DNA from: a virus
IMG/VR virus record: IMGVR_UViG_3300030098_004828
Span: 1-64,000 of that record
Direction: 5' to 3' (one strand)
Length of the DNA stretch: 64,000 bases
This document shows, in pieces, positions 40,457-52,500 of the stretch. Both the position numbers and the translations under genes were made by a program. The notes under the pieces were generated by a model. The model was given only the letters and a program-made list of their open reading frames with translations, did not search any database and was not told where the DNA came from. Position 1 is the first letter of the stretch. Each line of letters opens with the position of its first letter.

Positions 40457-41352
40457 TGGCAATATCACATAAATACAGAACATTTGATCAATTACTTGAA
40501 GATGTATCTATTGATTTTTCTAGTTATGCCTTAGAAGGTATGATTGAACCTCAACAGTTAATTAAAGTAGCTATTAGAGTTAATTATGATTTAGGTTTAA
40601 AAATAAATAGTACAAAAGAATTGCTTGTACATATAGAACATAGTAAAGGTAAATTACCTAAAGATTTTAAATACTTAAATTATGCATACGTATGTGGAGA
40701 ATATAAAAAAGTTTCTACACCTCCTTCTGGTACTCATGTTGATACAACAAATCCAAAATACGTACCATCTCCAGATGATCTTGGTCCTTGTACAGATCCT
40801 ACTTGTAGTAAAGTATGTGTTGTTCAAACAGGATGTGATAAACCTAATCAAGAAGAATATATGCTAATACAATATGTAGGTGCAGAACAATATAATACAT
40901 ATACTCAATTTTTTCCATTAAAAATAATAGATAAAGTAGGTGCAACTGTATGTGATTGTCCAAATATAAATCAGCAAGCTGTTGATAAAGCTGAAATTAA
41001 AGATGGATTTTTATTAACTAATTTTAAAACAGGTAATGTATATATAAATTATCAAGGTGCTATGGAAAATGAGGAAGGTGATTTATTAGTATTAGATCAT
41101 CCTTATTGTAATGAATATTATGAATATGCATTAAAACAAAGAATACTTGAAAATATGGCTATGAATGGAGAGCAAGGTGCTGCACAACAATTAAACTTAA
41201 TTGAACAAAGATTAAGAGCTGCAAGAAATAATGCGTTAGGATTTGTTAATACTCCTGATTTTGCAGAGTATAAAAAAATGTGGGAAGTTAATAGAAGAGC
41301 ACAATATCATAATTACTATAATATGTTTAAAAGTCATCCTACAGTAAGATAA
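40456..41352 (+). CDS. Neck/ring-type protein (298 residues)
   Basis: It begins HKYRTFDQLLEDVSIDFSSY and ALEGMIEPQQLIKVAIRVNY, a layout found in crAss-like neck proteins. A Cys-containing loop follows (CTDPTCSKVCVVQTGCDK), and the C-terminal half is helical (EYYEYALKQRILENMAMNGE; QRLRAARNNALGFVN). It is coupled to the ring gene before it and sits 10 bases before the muzzle-like gene. A second ring or a hub component is the most likely role. Confidence 0.65.
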   Translation: MAISHKYRTFDQLLEDVSIDFSSYALEGMIEPQQLIKVAIRVNYDLGLKINSTKELLVHIEHSKGKLPKDFKYLNYAYVCGEYKKVSTPPSGTHVDTTNPKYVPSPDDLGPCTDPTCSKVCVVQTGCDKPNQEEYMLIQYVGAEQYNTYTQFFPLKIIDKVGATVCDCPNINQQAVDKAEIKDGFLLTNFKTGNVYINYQGAMENEEGDLLVLDHPYCNEYYEYALKQRILENMAMNGEQGAAQQLNLIEQRLRAARNNALGFVNTPDFAEYKKMWEVNRRAQYHNYYNMFKSHPTVR

Positions 41353-41362
41353 ATGAATTATA

Positions 41363-44300
41363 ATGGCAAAGAAACAACAGCAACAAAATACACCTCTTCA
41401 AAATACCTCAAATGTAGATACAGATCTATTTAATAAAGGTATGCATAAAGATCCTAACCCTAGCTTTCAAGGGAGAGATGGGTTCTATTCACATGCTAGA
41501 AATGCTATTAATAATTCAAAAGAAGGTGATGTAAATGTTCTTGGTAATGAACCTGCTAATTATCTATGTGCAGAGATACCATATACTATAATAGGATTTA
41601 TTCATTTAACAGGAGATAATTGGATAGTTTTTTCAACAGACAATAGTAATAGTGTTATAGGTAGATTTGATGATAGCAAATGTCATTATGAACAAATAGT
41701 AAATGATCCGTGTTTAAGCTTTAATACATCACACTTAGTTACAGGGGCTTCTAAAGAGATGTTTGATTGTTCTTGGCAAGTATATTGGGATGATGGACTT
41801 AATCCCTCTAGAACACTTAATCTAGATGATATTCCATATGTACAAATACAAACAACAGGACCACTTATTGATGGTACTCCTTGTGTTACTTATATAGATG
41901 CACAACCTTTACAATTAGATTGTGAAAGATTGCGTCTACATCCTTTAATGCAAACACCTTGTGTTACATTAACTAAATCAGATACAGGAGGTTTATTAGG
42001 AAATGGTACTTATCAAGCTTTTGTTTGTTATACAATGAATGGAGAAAAAATTGGAGATTACTTAGGTGTTTCCAATGTTCAATCTTTATGGGATCATGCA
42101 GATACTACAGGAGCTTTAGATATTACCATTACAAATTTAGATACACAATTTGACTTTTTTAAATTAGTTATAATGTCTAATATAAAAGGTAATATAGTAG
42201 CTAAAGAAATAGGAGAATATAGTACACAACAATCATTTATTTCAATAAGTGTTATATCTCATGAATTAATATCAATTCCAACTTCTGATATAATAAGAAG
42301 AAGTATTACTTTTGAAAGATCTGATAATATGTATGTGGTTAATGATTATTTAATTAGATCAGGACCTACTACAAATTTTGATTTTAATTATCAACCATTA
42401 GCAAATCAAATTCAAACACATTGGGTATCTACAGCATATCCTGCAGACTATTATAATAATGGTGGTAATAAAACATCATTTATGAGAGATGAACAATATG
42501 CATTTTTTATAAGGTTTATTTATAATACAGGTGAAAAATCTCATTCATATCATATACCAGGTAGACCAAATGGAGGATATGCAATTAATCCAATTAATGA
42601 TAATACATTAACAGGTTTTGATGCTATTAATGATATTAATACTGATAACGTTGCTTGGAGAATTAGAAATACAGCTGTAGATGCAAGTGGTACATTAGGT
42701 GGTATTGGAGTAATACTTCCTGATGGAGGTAGAGTTATAGGTAAAGGTTATATGGGATATTGGGAATCTACAGAATTATATCCTTCTACAGATCCTGCAG
42801 GTAGATGGAATTCTAATACTGGTGATCCTAATTATAATTTATGTGGTACTCCAATTAGGCATCATAAAATGCCAGATGAACAAACAAGTGCTGTTTGTCA
42901 TCTTAATGGTCAATCAGGTACTAATTTAGAAATACATCTATTAGGAGTTGAATTTGTAAATATTCAAGCTCCTGTAGATAATGATGGAAATTTTATACAA
43001 AATATTGTAGGTTATGAAATTCTTGTAGGATCTAGACAAGGTAATAAATCTATTATTGCTAAAGGTCTTATGAGAAATATGAGAAGATATACACTTCCTC
43101 AAGCAGATGATTCAAGAAGTGCAGCAGGATCAGTTGTAACAGCGGGTAGTGCATTTGCTGAAGGAGCTCCAATTATACATAGTGGTGTAAATTCAGGTCT
43201 TATGCCAAATTATCCATTTAATGATTGTGATAGAAATGATCCTTTTTTAAGAGATACGCAAGGTAGTGGTAATTTATATCAAGGAGGATTAATGACCCCT
43301 AGTATTTTTAGTGCGGACTGGTCTGGTGGAGATACGTATCCTTTAGGTTTTACATTTCATTCTCCAGACACAATGTTTAAAAAGATTTATTTAAATCCTA
43401 GTGAGGTTTATAGTTATGGTATGCGTCAAGGACAATCAATAGGTAAATTTAAAAAATCTGAAAGACATCCAGGACATAAATTATTACGTGATATCTCTGC
43501 TTTTGTAGCAGCACTTATTGGTACAGGTTATGCCATAGAACAATCACGTGGTAAGAAAACTAAAAAAGTTACAGGAGCTAAAGCAATGTCTATAGGTAAA
43601 TCTGGGGGACCATGGTCAGATAATACTTCAGGAGGAACCTTTACTACAAATGCTTATACTATAACAGGAGGTGGATATACAATATCAGTTGCACCACCTG
43701 CACTTGTGCCAACTGGACCAATTACAGTGGGAGCTGGAGGTGGAGTAACTACAAATGATAATACAACAGATAGTGAAGTACCAACTGCTAATGTTAATCC
43801 AGTTACTGGACAACCTTATTCTACAGGAGATGCTCCATCTCAAGATGGTACTGTAGTTGGTAATGCATCTGCTGGACAAGGAATTGCAGAACAAAATTTA
43901 GTAGCTTATGAAAACAGCGCTGGAGTTCCACTTAACTCAGGAACTCCATGGGTTGCAGGATCTGATACAGGTACACCTCCAGCACCAACAGATCCACTAT
44001 TTGCAGATCTTGTTAGCACTACAATTCCAACAACTGGTCCAGGTATGCAGAATACTGTAGATAATTCTGAAAATTCATATGCTTTAAATCATGGATTACA
44101 ATCTATTAGTACTACTTCTATTAGTACTCCTAATCAACAAGAACTTAGATATTTTAGATCTGTAAGACAAATGCATGTTGATGCATTAAGAGATACATCA
44201 AGTTATATTGGTCCAGGAGAAGAAATAACACATGAAGGTAGTAGATATAAATCTTTACCAGGATTAGGTCAGATATTATTAAAAATGTATCAGACAATGA

Positions 44301-47300
44301 ATATGATAGCTCTGGGTGGACAAGAAATAATTGATCTTATTTACAATCTTGCTAGCTATCAAGATTATGCATGGAAATATAATGCTCATGGATTTTATAA
44401 TAACGTGCTTTCTCCATATAATAATAATAGTCAAGTTCATAGACAGAATGTACAAAAAGCTAGATACCTATCAAATACTATACAAAATATTACAAGTGGT
44501 ATAAGAGTTAATAATTTACACAGACCAAAGACTGTAGCAGTACTTACTAATCCTATAACACTTCCTGTAGAAGCAACTGTTTTTTCTATACCAACTTCTA
44601 ATCAAGATAATTCAAGAGTTAACTTAGGAGCATTAACTGGAAATCCAACAGCTTATTTTGTTAGAGATATATGTGCTCATTATGTAGGATTAAAAGTTGA
44701 TTTTAGAAATCAATATGGACAATTAGATGGTATAAAACAAATTCCAGCAGAAAATTGTACGCAATTATTTTTAGATAATAACCCTATGGGAACAACCCCT
44801 GATGTAAATAGTGTATTTACAAGTGATATTATTTTTGGTGGAGAAATGTATATAAACAGATATACAGAAAAAGTTATAATGCCTTTCTTCTATGATTACT
44901 TAGCAGAAGATCAACCAGATGGAACACCATTTGATTATAGACTTAGACAAAATATTCCTTCACCAGAATATTGGGCTTTCTTTGCAAATTATGATCTTTC
45001 TGGTTTGGTATCTCCTGTAACAGATCTTACATTTAACTGGACTGGAGTTGGTGGTACAGTTCCCGGTTTACCATCTCAATTTCATAATTTAGATTTTCCT
45101 GGTGATGATATGAGTACTTTTGGTGGTATTCTAAGTGCTCTTGTTGGAAATGGTAGAGGATTATTTGTTTTAAAAGAAGGTGCTGTATATTTACATAATA
45201 GTGGTATAAATGACTTTTTTGTTGAATCAGAAATAAATGTAGCACAAAGAGATTGGAAAGAAAATAGAGGGGAAAGACATTATGATTGGTTAGAATACAC
45301 TGATTTTGATGAGCTGTTTCATGTTGATTCAATTAAAGATGGAAACTTTTATATGTATGATGAGTCTTTAACAAAAGCTAAATTAAGCACACAATTAGTA
45401 TCATGGGGAACAATACAAGATTTAATTTATGATCCTCTTATTGCAGAAACATGTTATGACTATTATCCTAAAAGATTAATCTATTCTTTACAAGCACAAA
45501 AAGAAAGTAAAGAAGATTTTTGGAGAATATTTTTACCATTTAACTATAAGGATTTTAAAAATCCTGCAGTAGTTATGAAACCTATATCTAAAAATGGAGC
45601 AATGGTATTTTATCCAAATCTTTCTCCTACAGTATTTCAAGGTGTTGATCAGCTAACAACAGATATGGAAAGTAAAATAACTATAGGTGATGGTGGTTTA
45701 TTTAGTCAACCATTTCAAAATGTAGTTAATTCAGATTTACCACATGAATATGGATCATGTGAAAGTGCACGTAGTGTTATTAACACACCTAGTGGTTTAT
45801 TTTATATATCACAAGAACAGGGTAAAATATTTCATTATGCAGGTCAATTAATTAATATAGCTGATGCAGGTTTAAAACATTGGTTTAATGAATATCTACC
45901 TTCTAGATTACTTAATGCTTTTCCTGAAATAGAAAATTATCCAGAATTTTATGATAATCCAGTTACAGGTATAGGATGTCAATCAGTATATGATCCAAAA
46001 TATGATCTTGTATATTTCTGTAAAAAAGATTATGAACCTGTTCCTGATCCTGATTCATGTATTCAATTTGATACAGAATCTGGTGGTTTTATTATAAATG
46101 AAACAGAATGTTATGGTACAGATCAAGACATTCTTTGTCCTATTGGATATACACTTGAAGATGGTGTATGTGTTTTAACTACTGAGTGCGCTCCTGATAG
46201 TTGGGACAGAACAATGCCTGGAGAATTTATAGAAACAGTAACAAGATGGGTTCCTGCTGATAGATGTGAAATGGATGTAGTATTTGTTATAGATGCATCC
46301 TCTTCTGTAATAAATAATTGTAACACAGACAGAGCTAAACTAATGTTAGATTCTTTTTTAAATGGAATGCAAGCTGGAATGGATGCAGGAGATATTCAAG
46401 TTGGAATGATCACTTTTAATTTTGCAGCAAATACATTACCGCAAATAGGAAATATGGATACTACAAATTGTCCTGATTGTTTAAGTGATGTACTAAGTTG
46501 GAATTGGGCTACTGCTCCTGTTCAGCAACCTGATTGTTATGGTGCCGAAACTATGTCAGATTATGCAGATGCAAAAGTACAATGCTGTTTTACTTGGCCA
46601 CTGCAACAAACAACTTCAGTTGATAATGTTCAATCATTTATAGATAATTATTATTGCTCAATGGGTGAGGGTGATATATGGAATGATCCTGCACCATGTA
46701 ATATATGTGCTAATTTAAAATGTACAAATGTAATAGATGCAACATGGCATGGAATGGAAATGTTATATGATCCAAATTTTGCAAGACAAGGAGTTCCAAA
46801 AAAGTTAATTGTAATAAAGGATGGATTTCATAATATTAGTCCATTTTATCCTTTGAATACATTTATGACTGCTGAAGGTTGGCCAAATTCTGCATATGGT
46901 AATCTTTCAGGTGGCTATAATGAACCTTTATGGACTAATCATATAAACAATACAGGTAGTTCAGCTAGTCCTGCTACACCTGATTATACTTGGGATAATG
47001 GAACTGGAGGTAATGTCAATTATCCTGATTATTTAATTGAACCTGGTACATATGCAGTTAGTACAACTCCTTTTGCAGCGACAGACCAATGGACTGCTTG
47101 GTTGAATACAAACATAATACAAAATGCACAATATTTAGATCCTACCGTAGGTGTGCTAGAAATGATTAATCTCATGTTATATAATGGCGTTTATAATGCA
47201 ACGGCAGATCAGTATAATGCTAATACAAATACAAATCCAGGATTAGCATTGGGTAACTATTATTCTGATTTTACAAGTTCTACTGCAATAAATGACATGG

Positions 47301-49549
47301 TTGAGAATGTTCTACAAAATCTTTGTATGGAAGCTGTAACAGAAGACATATATGGTGATCCATATACTATAACTGAATATGCTTGTCCAGAAGGTTCAGT
47401 ACAAATAGGAGAAACTCAGGAAGGAATTCCTATTTGTGAATGTACACTTACAGCTGATCCTGAATATGTTGATATTATTACACCAATATCTTTAACAAAT
47501 GAAGAATACTTTACTGATATATCATGGACAGCAAGTTATGATCCAAAAGGTAAAGCATGGATATCATTCCACGATTGGCATCCAGAATTAACAGTATCTA
47601 GTTTAAATCATTTTTTAACAACTAAAACAGGAACAACTGAAGAAGTATTTTGTCCCCCTGGAACTGTACTTAATGAATATGGAGAGTGTGAATATTTAGC
47701 ATGTCCTACAGGATATATTAGTTTAGATGATAGTTCTTCTTTAACATGTTGTGCAGAATTTGTTGAACCTCCAGACGTAGAAACTATAGAAGGAAGTAGG
47801 GATGAAATTACCGCATTGGGTGTTATAAATCCCACCTTCTTAATGAGTATGGAAGATTGGAATAATATTGCCACTGATAATCCTTCGTATCCTGGAACGC
47901 CTAATTGTTATGGTTCAGGTGCCCAATTACAAGCTACTGGAAATCCTGGAATGCATATACATACTCCATTACCATGGACAAGATGTCCATTTGTTACTGA
48001 CCCTTCTGATATGAATGGTACAGGTCTTTCTATAGGGGATCTTACAGTTGATCCAACAACCAATCAGCCTGCTCTTTCACCTGATACACTTCCTACAAAC
48101 CTGTACAATTTTCCAGGGGTTCCTTGTAATCCATCAGACCCCTTTGGATTTGGGTGGATGAATGGTGTTACTTTTCCAGGTTCAAGTGGACCTACTATGA
48201 TGGGTTTTGTTCACGGTATTCAATCTGATATGAATTGGCAAGAAGGTATTTCACAACAAATGAGTGGATCTATGATGCCAAATATGCCTTATCAAGGAAC
48301 TATTGATCTTAGGAATGTTCCACCTGGTCAAGGTATGGATAGTACAGCTCGGTTATTAATTTTTGGTGGATTTAGTCAATGTTGTTATGATGAGTTATTA
48401 TGGGCATCTCCATTTATTAGTGATCAAAGTTGGACTACTTATACTATAAACTTTACTCCGCTTGCTGCATATGATCATATTCATTTTAAAGTAGAGAGTC
48501 AATATTTTAATGCACAAACTGGAGGAGTTAATTATTTACCATGGCAAGGTAATCCTAATTTTGAAATGGTTACAAGTAATCATATGAATGTTGGATTTGC
48601 CGATCCAGGGGATTTTATGAGCCAAGCTTATTTATTAGTAGATAATTTTACAGGAGTTGATCTAACTGTAGAAATCCCTGATGTAACAACATGTAATTGT
48701 CCAGATATAAATGGTATGCCATCTACAATGGTTTTAAATGATGGTTTATTTCAAACTCCTGCTGATCCTCAACAATGTATAGATGCTTGGGAAGAGGATG
48801 GAACTTACGCAGTAATGTGTGTAGTAACAGATTGTGTAGATCCAATTACAATTACTACAGAACCTTCTAATCAAGTAGGTGGAATATGGAGACATAATGA
48901 TCGTTGTGATTTATTTGCTAATTATTATGCAAAACAATATCCTTGGGAAGTTGAACTTGTAGAATCTGTAGGTCAAACAATTGATGTATTAAGAAGTGTT
49001 GAATATCAATTAGAATCCTATGTATATATACAAAATACAGATCTTGATACAGGAGAAATATTAAATCTTAGTTGTGAAGATAGATGGCATGATTTGGAAT
49101 ATAATTTTAATGAGGCTATTATTTATAATACAGAACAAATTTCAGGATTATTAAAAATGGAATTAACTCCAGCTGAAATGAATAATGTTCCATTAATTAC
49201 AGAATATCCAATAGTTAATGCTGCTGATATAGAAATATTATATAGTAAAGTAGAACAGAAATATAGATTTAATCAATTCTGGGATATAACTGCAGATAGA
49301 ACAGCTATAGTATCACAGTTTATTACACAATTAAATGGTTATATTAAAGAACTTAATGAAGATAATTTAAATTATAATAAACCACAATTACAACGTAAAA
49401 GGTTTAGACATTATTGGAATAGAGTTATATTAAGAAGACAACCTGTTGTTAGTTATTATGATGATGAAGGGGAACCAGTATATGTTCCAGAGGATAGAAA
49501 AATGTTACTTAAAATAGTTAATACTAAATTAAATCAATCAGTTAGATAA
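41363..49549 (+). CDS. Giant muzzle-like tail protein with inserted vWA and jelly-roll-like domains
   Basis: A 2728-residue protein. The start (LFNKGMHKDPNPSFQ, then HARNAINNSKEGDVNVLGNE) and FHSPDTMFKKIYLN, ASYDPKGKAWISFHDWHPEL and GIWRHNDRCDLFANYY match muzzle/stabilisation proteins that form the tail tip of crAss-like phages. About 490 residues between 1560 and 2050 interrupt that pattern and hold a vWA domain: VVFVIDASSSV (Asp1644) and KLIVIKDGFHN (Asp1820). A second stretch, about 2100-2500, has a jelly-roll-like part (WTTYTINFTPLAAYDHIHF, AYLLVDNF). A Gly/Thr-rich linker lies near 740-880. Confidence 0.68.
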   Translation: MAKKQQQQNTPLQNTSNVDTDLFNKGMHKDPNPSFQGRDGFYSHARNAINNSKEGDVNVLGNEPANYLCAEIPYTIIGFIHLTGDNWIVFSTDNSNSVIGRFDDSKCHYEQIVNDPCLSFNTSHLVTGASKEMFDCSWQVYWDDGLNPSRTLNLDDIPYVQIQTTGPLIDGTPCVTYIDAQPLQLDCERLRLHPLMQTPCVTLTKSDTGGLLGNGTYQAFVCYTMNGEKIGDYLGVSNVQSLWDHADTTGALDITITNLDTQFDFFKLVIMSNIKGNIVAKEIGEYSTQQSFISISVISHELISIPTSDIIRRSITFERSDNMYVVNDYLIRSGPTTNFDFNYQPLANQIQTHWVSTAYPADYYNNGGNKTSFMRDEQYAFFIRFIYNTGEKSHSYHIPGRPNGGYAINPINDNTLTGFDAINDINTDNVAWRIRNTAVDASGTLGGIGVILPDGGRVIGKGYMGYWESTELYPSTDPAGRWNSNTGDPNYNLCGTPIRHHKMPDEQTSAVCHLNGQSGTNLEIHLLGVEFVNIQAPVDNDGNFIQNIVGYEILVGSRQGNKSIIAKGLMRNMRRYTLPQADDSRSAAGSVVTAGSAFAEGAPIIHSGVNSGLMPNYPFNDCDRNDPFLRDTQGSGNLYQGGLMTPSIFSADWSGGDTYPLGFTFHSPDTMFKKIYLNPSEVYSYGMRQGQSIGKFKKSERHPGHKLLRDISAFVAALIGTGYAIEQSRGKKTKKVTGAKAMSIGKSGGPWSDNTSGGTFTTNAYTITGGGYTISVAPPALVPTGPITVGAGGGVTTNDNTTDSEVPTANVNPVTGQPYSTGDAPSQDGTVVGNASAGQGIAEQNLVAYENSAGVPLNSGTPWVAGSDTGTPPAPTDPLFADLVSTTIPTTGPGMQNTVDNSENSYALNHGLQSISTTSISTPNQQELRYFRSVRQMHVDALRDTSSYIGPGEEITHEGSRYKSLPGLGQILLKMYQTMNMIALGGQEIIDLIYNLASYQDYAWKYNAHGFYNNVLSPYNNNSQVHRQNVQKARYLSNTIQNITSGIRVNNLHRPKTVAVLTNPITLPVEATVFSIPTSNQDNSRVNLGALTGNPTAYFVRDICAHYVGLKVDFRNQYGQLDGIKQIPAENCTQLFLDNNPMGTTPDVNSVFTSDIIFGGEMYINRYTEKVIMPFFYDYLAEDQPDGTPFDYRLRQNIPSPEYWAFFANYDLSGLVSPVTDLTFNWTGVGGTVPGLPSQFHNLDFPGDDMSTFGGILSALVGNGRGLFVLKEGAVYLHNSGINDFFVESEINVAQRDWKENRGERHYDWLEYTDFDELFHVDSIKDGNFYMYDESLTKAKLSTQLVSWGTIQDLIYDPLIAETCYDYYPKRLIYSLQAQKESKEDFWRIFLPFNYKDFKNPAVVMKPISKNGAMVFYPNLSPTVFQGVDQLTTDMESKITIGDGGLFSQPFQNVVNSDLPHEYGSCESARSVINTPSGLFYISQEQGKIFHYAGQLINIADAGLKHWFNEYLPSRLLNAFPEIENYPEFYDNPVTGIGCQSVYDPKYDLVYFCKKDYEPVPDPDSCIQFDTESGGFIINETECYGTDQDILCPIGYTLEDGVCVLTTECAPDSWDRTMPGEFIETVTRWVPADRCEMDVVFVIDASSSVINNCNTDRAKLMLDSFLNGMQAGMDAGDIQVGMITFNFAANTLPQIGNMDTTNCPDCLSDVLSWNWATAPVQQPDCYGAETMSDYADAKVQCCFTWPLQQTTSVDNVQSFIDNYYCSMGEGDIWNDPAPCNICANLKCTNVIDATWHGMEMLYDPNFARQGVPKKLIVIKDGFHNISPFYPLNTFMTAEGWPNSAYGNLSGGYNEPLWTNHINNTGSSASPATPDYTWDNGTGGNVNYPDYLIEPGTYAVSTTPFAATDQWTAWLNTNIIQNAQYLDPTVGVLEMINLMLYNGVYNATADQYNANTNTNPGLALGNYYSDFTSSTAINDMVENVLQNLCMEAVTEDIYGDPYTITEYACPEGSVQIGETQEGIPICECTLTADPEYVDIITPISLTNEEYFTDISWTASYDPKGKAWISFHDWHPELTVSSLNHFLTTKTGTTEEVFCPPGTVLNEYGECEYLACPTGYISLDDSSSLTCCAEFVEPPDVETIEGSRDEITALGVINPTFLMSMEDWNNIATDNPSYPGTPNCYGSGAQLQATGNPGMHIHTPLPWTRCPFVTDPSDMNGTGLSIGDLTVDPTTNQPALSPDTLPTNLYNFPGVPCNPSDPFGFGWMNGVTFPGSSGPTMMGFVHGIQSDMNWQEGISQQMSGSMMPNMPYQGTIDLRNVPPGQGMDSTARLLIFGGFSQCCYDELLWASPFISDQSWTTYTINFTPLAAYDHIHFKVESQYFNAQTGGVNYLPWQGNPNFEMVTSNHMNVGFADPGDFMSQAYLLVDNFTGVDLTVEIPDVTTCNCPDINGMPSTMVLNDGLFQTPADPQQCIDAWEEDGTYAVMCVVTDCVDPITITTEPSNQVGGIWRHNDRCDLFANYYAKQYPWEVELVESVGQTIDVLRSVEYQLESYVYIQNTDLDTGEILNLSCEDRWHDLEYNFNEAIIYNTEQISGLLKMELTPAEMNNVPLITEYPIVNAADIEILYSKVEQKYRFNQFWDITADRTAIVSQFITQLNGYIKELNEDNLNYNKPQLQRKRFRHYWNRVILRRQPVVSYYDDEGEPVYVPEDRKMLLKIVNTKLNQSVR

Positions 49550-52500
49550 TGAAGTATAGTAAAGACGGATATAAAAGAAATAGTAAGGATAAAAATAATC
49601 CTTATAATATAATACCCTCTGGTAATATTACTATGGAGGGTGTTGACTTTCCTGTATATGGTGTTGATAATTTAGGTAATAGTCAAGTTATGATGCCAGG
49701 TGCTAACTATACATTTCCAGGCAATGAAGTATTTGAAGTCCCTTTAGTACAATTGCAAAAAGGTGGTGAACCCCCATATAAAACTACAGACAATGAAGGT
49801 AATGATTGGGTAATTATTGGAGATCATAAAATATCTGCTGATCATGTAGAGTTATTAGAGGATGGCACTTTGTCTTGGCATGATGTATCAGTATTAAATC
49901 AACTTATAAAAACAGATCCAAATTATAGTATAGATAATAATGGAAATTTTAAATATAAAGGTGAACAAGGAGAAATGTCATTTAAAACACATTTCAGTAG
50001 AAAGTCTAATCCTTTTGTACAATTTTGGGAAAGAAGAAATGTAGATCTTCCAAGAACTTTTATGGATGTAGAAGGTAAGACTATGGAAGAAAAATTTGAA
50101 AATATAGCTCAATTATATGTTGATATGTTTCATCAAATGAAAACAAAAGAATGGGAAGTAGGAGAAGAAGAAGGAGTAAATTGGGATCAAGGAACTGTAA
50201 GTAGTAAAAATGATTTATCTAACTTGACAGATCGTGGTTATCATTTTATGGATGATGAAATAGTAAGTACAGGAGTTGTAGGAAAATTTGATGATTTTTT
50301 TAGAGGTAATTTTAATATCTCAGTAACAGGAGGATTAAAACAAAATGATTTAAAAGAGGCAGTTAAAAAGTTTTTAAGAGATGAATATTTTAAACAAGAC
50401 AAAGAAGAAAGAACAAATTTAGAGTATGAAATACAATATCCATATATAAATGATTTAACAATTACTAAATTAACTGATGTAGAAAAAAGTGGAGAAGCTA
50501 TTAAAGAACATTTTGAAAATGTAAAAGGTAATAAATATCTTGAGCATGAATTAGAAGATTATATAGATGAAGTAAAAAGAACACAAGTTATAACAGGATT
50601 TAAAGCAGTTCATTGGGGACCTGGAAATTCAGAATTAAAATGGGATTCAGGATGGGTTGGTCCTATTGGTACAAATAATACAGATGAAGAAAGCAATAAA
50701 AAAGAAGTTCTTGAATGGTTTGATAATTTAGAACCTAATGAAAAAGAAAACATTGTTGGAGCAATGCCTAATATTAATTTTAATGAAGATTATGATAAAG
50801 ATGATTTCTATAGAGAACTGATATATACACTTCAATTTAATGATCCAGCTGTTTCATCTAGTAGGAATTCTTGGAGAGATAAATTTCCGGCACATCTTTT
50901 ACCACCAGGTTTATCAAATTTACATGATTGGAGTGAAGTAGTAAATGCCAATGAGAATATAGATTGGTTACCAGGTAGTGATATGAGTCATGGATCTAAA
51001 AATCCATATGATGTAAATAGAGGTTATTTGACTGATGATTTTAAACAGACTTTACGTACTGATGAAATGGCAGATACAATTTTTCCGGGACATGGAATTA
51101 GTAATCACTATATGGAGGATACTAGTACTCCAGGATTTGATAATACAATTAAAGGTCATACTATAAATTGGGGAGAAATTGAAAGAGGAAATACAGGTGG
51201 TTGGGGAAGTGTAAGATTAGGTACAAACATATGGCCAAAAAAAGAAGAAAATCCTGAAGTTTGGGGACAGACCCATGATTACTTTAAACAAAACTATCCT
51301 TTTAGATATACACAATTTAAACTTAAATACGGAGATCCTTTAAAAGGAGATAGTAGTGAATGGGAAAAAGCAGTTGAAGATTTTTTAATTGATAAAGAAG
51401 GAGGATATAATAGCCCATGGTTTAATAGAGTTGATGAAGTAACTACAGGAGGACACTATAGTCAAGAAGGGTCTAAAGGAGTTTGTGCAGAAGGATATAT
51501 ACAACAATGGGATGCTTACGGAAATAGATGGATTTGTGTTGAACAAAAAGTTTTTAAAAATGAATCATCTGGATTTGCACAAGATAAACCTATAACATTA
51601 GAAACTAAAAATATAGATTTACTACCTACTTTTATACCAGAATTACCAGCATTTACTAAACAAAATGTTAATGTTTCAGAAACAAATGAAGAAACTAATT
51701 ATCCTAAATATTTAAAATTTAATGATAATTGGGAAAAACAATTAAAACGGTTAGGTATTTGGGATGAAAGAATACAAAAGAAAGTTAATAGACTTAATAC
51801 ACATCCTAGTGCAAGATTTAAAAATGTAGATCATAGTGATTTAAAAACTGAATCAAGTAGTAATGTTTTTGGTATTAAAGATTGGAATACTGGACGTTTA
51901 TTACAAGATGGAGATATAAGTTCTGGTAGTCTTTATTGGACTGAAGGTTTAGGTGATAGATGGTATGAAAGATATTTAAGAAAATTAAATAAAGAAGAAA
52001 ATAGAAAAAATAAATGGAGAAGACAGTCTTCAGGTGTTACAACTTATAAAGATGATTTTAAAGGTTGGGATACATTCACTATGGATTTATATAATAAAGG
52101 AAATCAAACATTTTTTCATCCAGGAGAATTAACAGAAGAAGATTATATCAAATACCTTCAAAGTCATGGAGTAAATGATTTGATAATTAATAAAATATTA
52201 AATCATACAGAAACTTTTAGTGATTCTGAAATTCAAAAAATAATAGATCAAGATCCCGTTATTATGGAAAAATTAAATACATCTGGTGAGCCTGGAGATA
52301 GAGAGGTACCAAAAACTTTACAAGATTATAGAGATAGATTTGGAGTTGAAAATTATAAATATGGAGGCTTTTTACGTAAAGGACAAGATGGGACTAATAC
52401 TGATGATGATGTTGTATTAGATACTGTAGATTTAACTGGTGACAAGGTAGAACAAACATATTATCCTGATTATGACTTTTATGATATATCAGGAGAAAAA

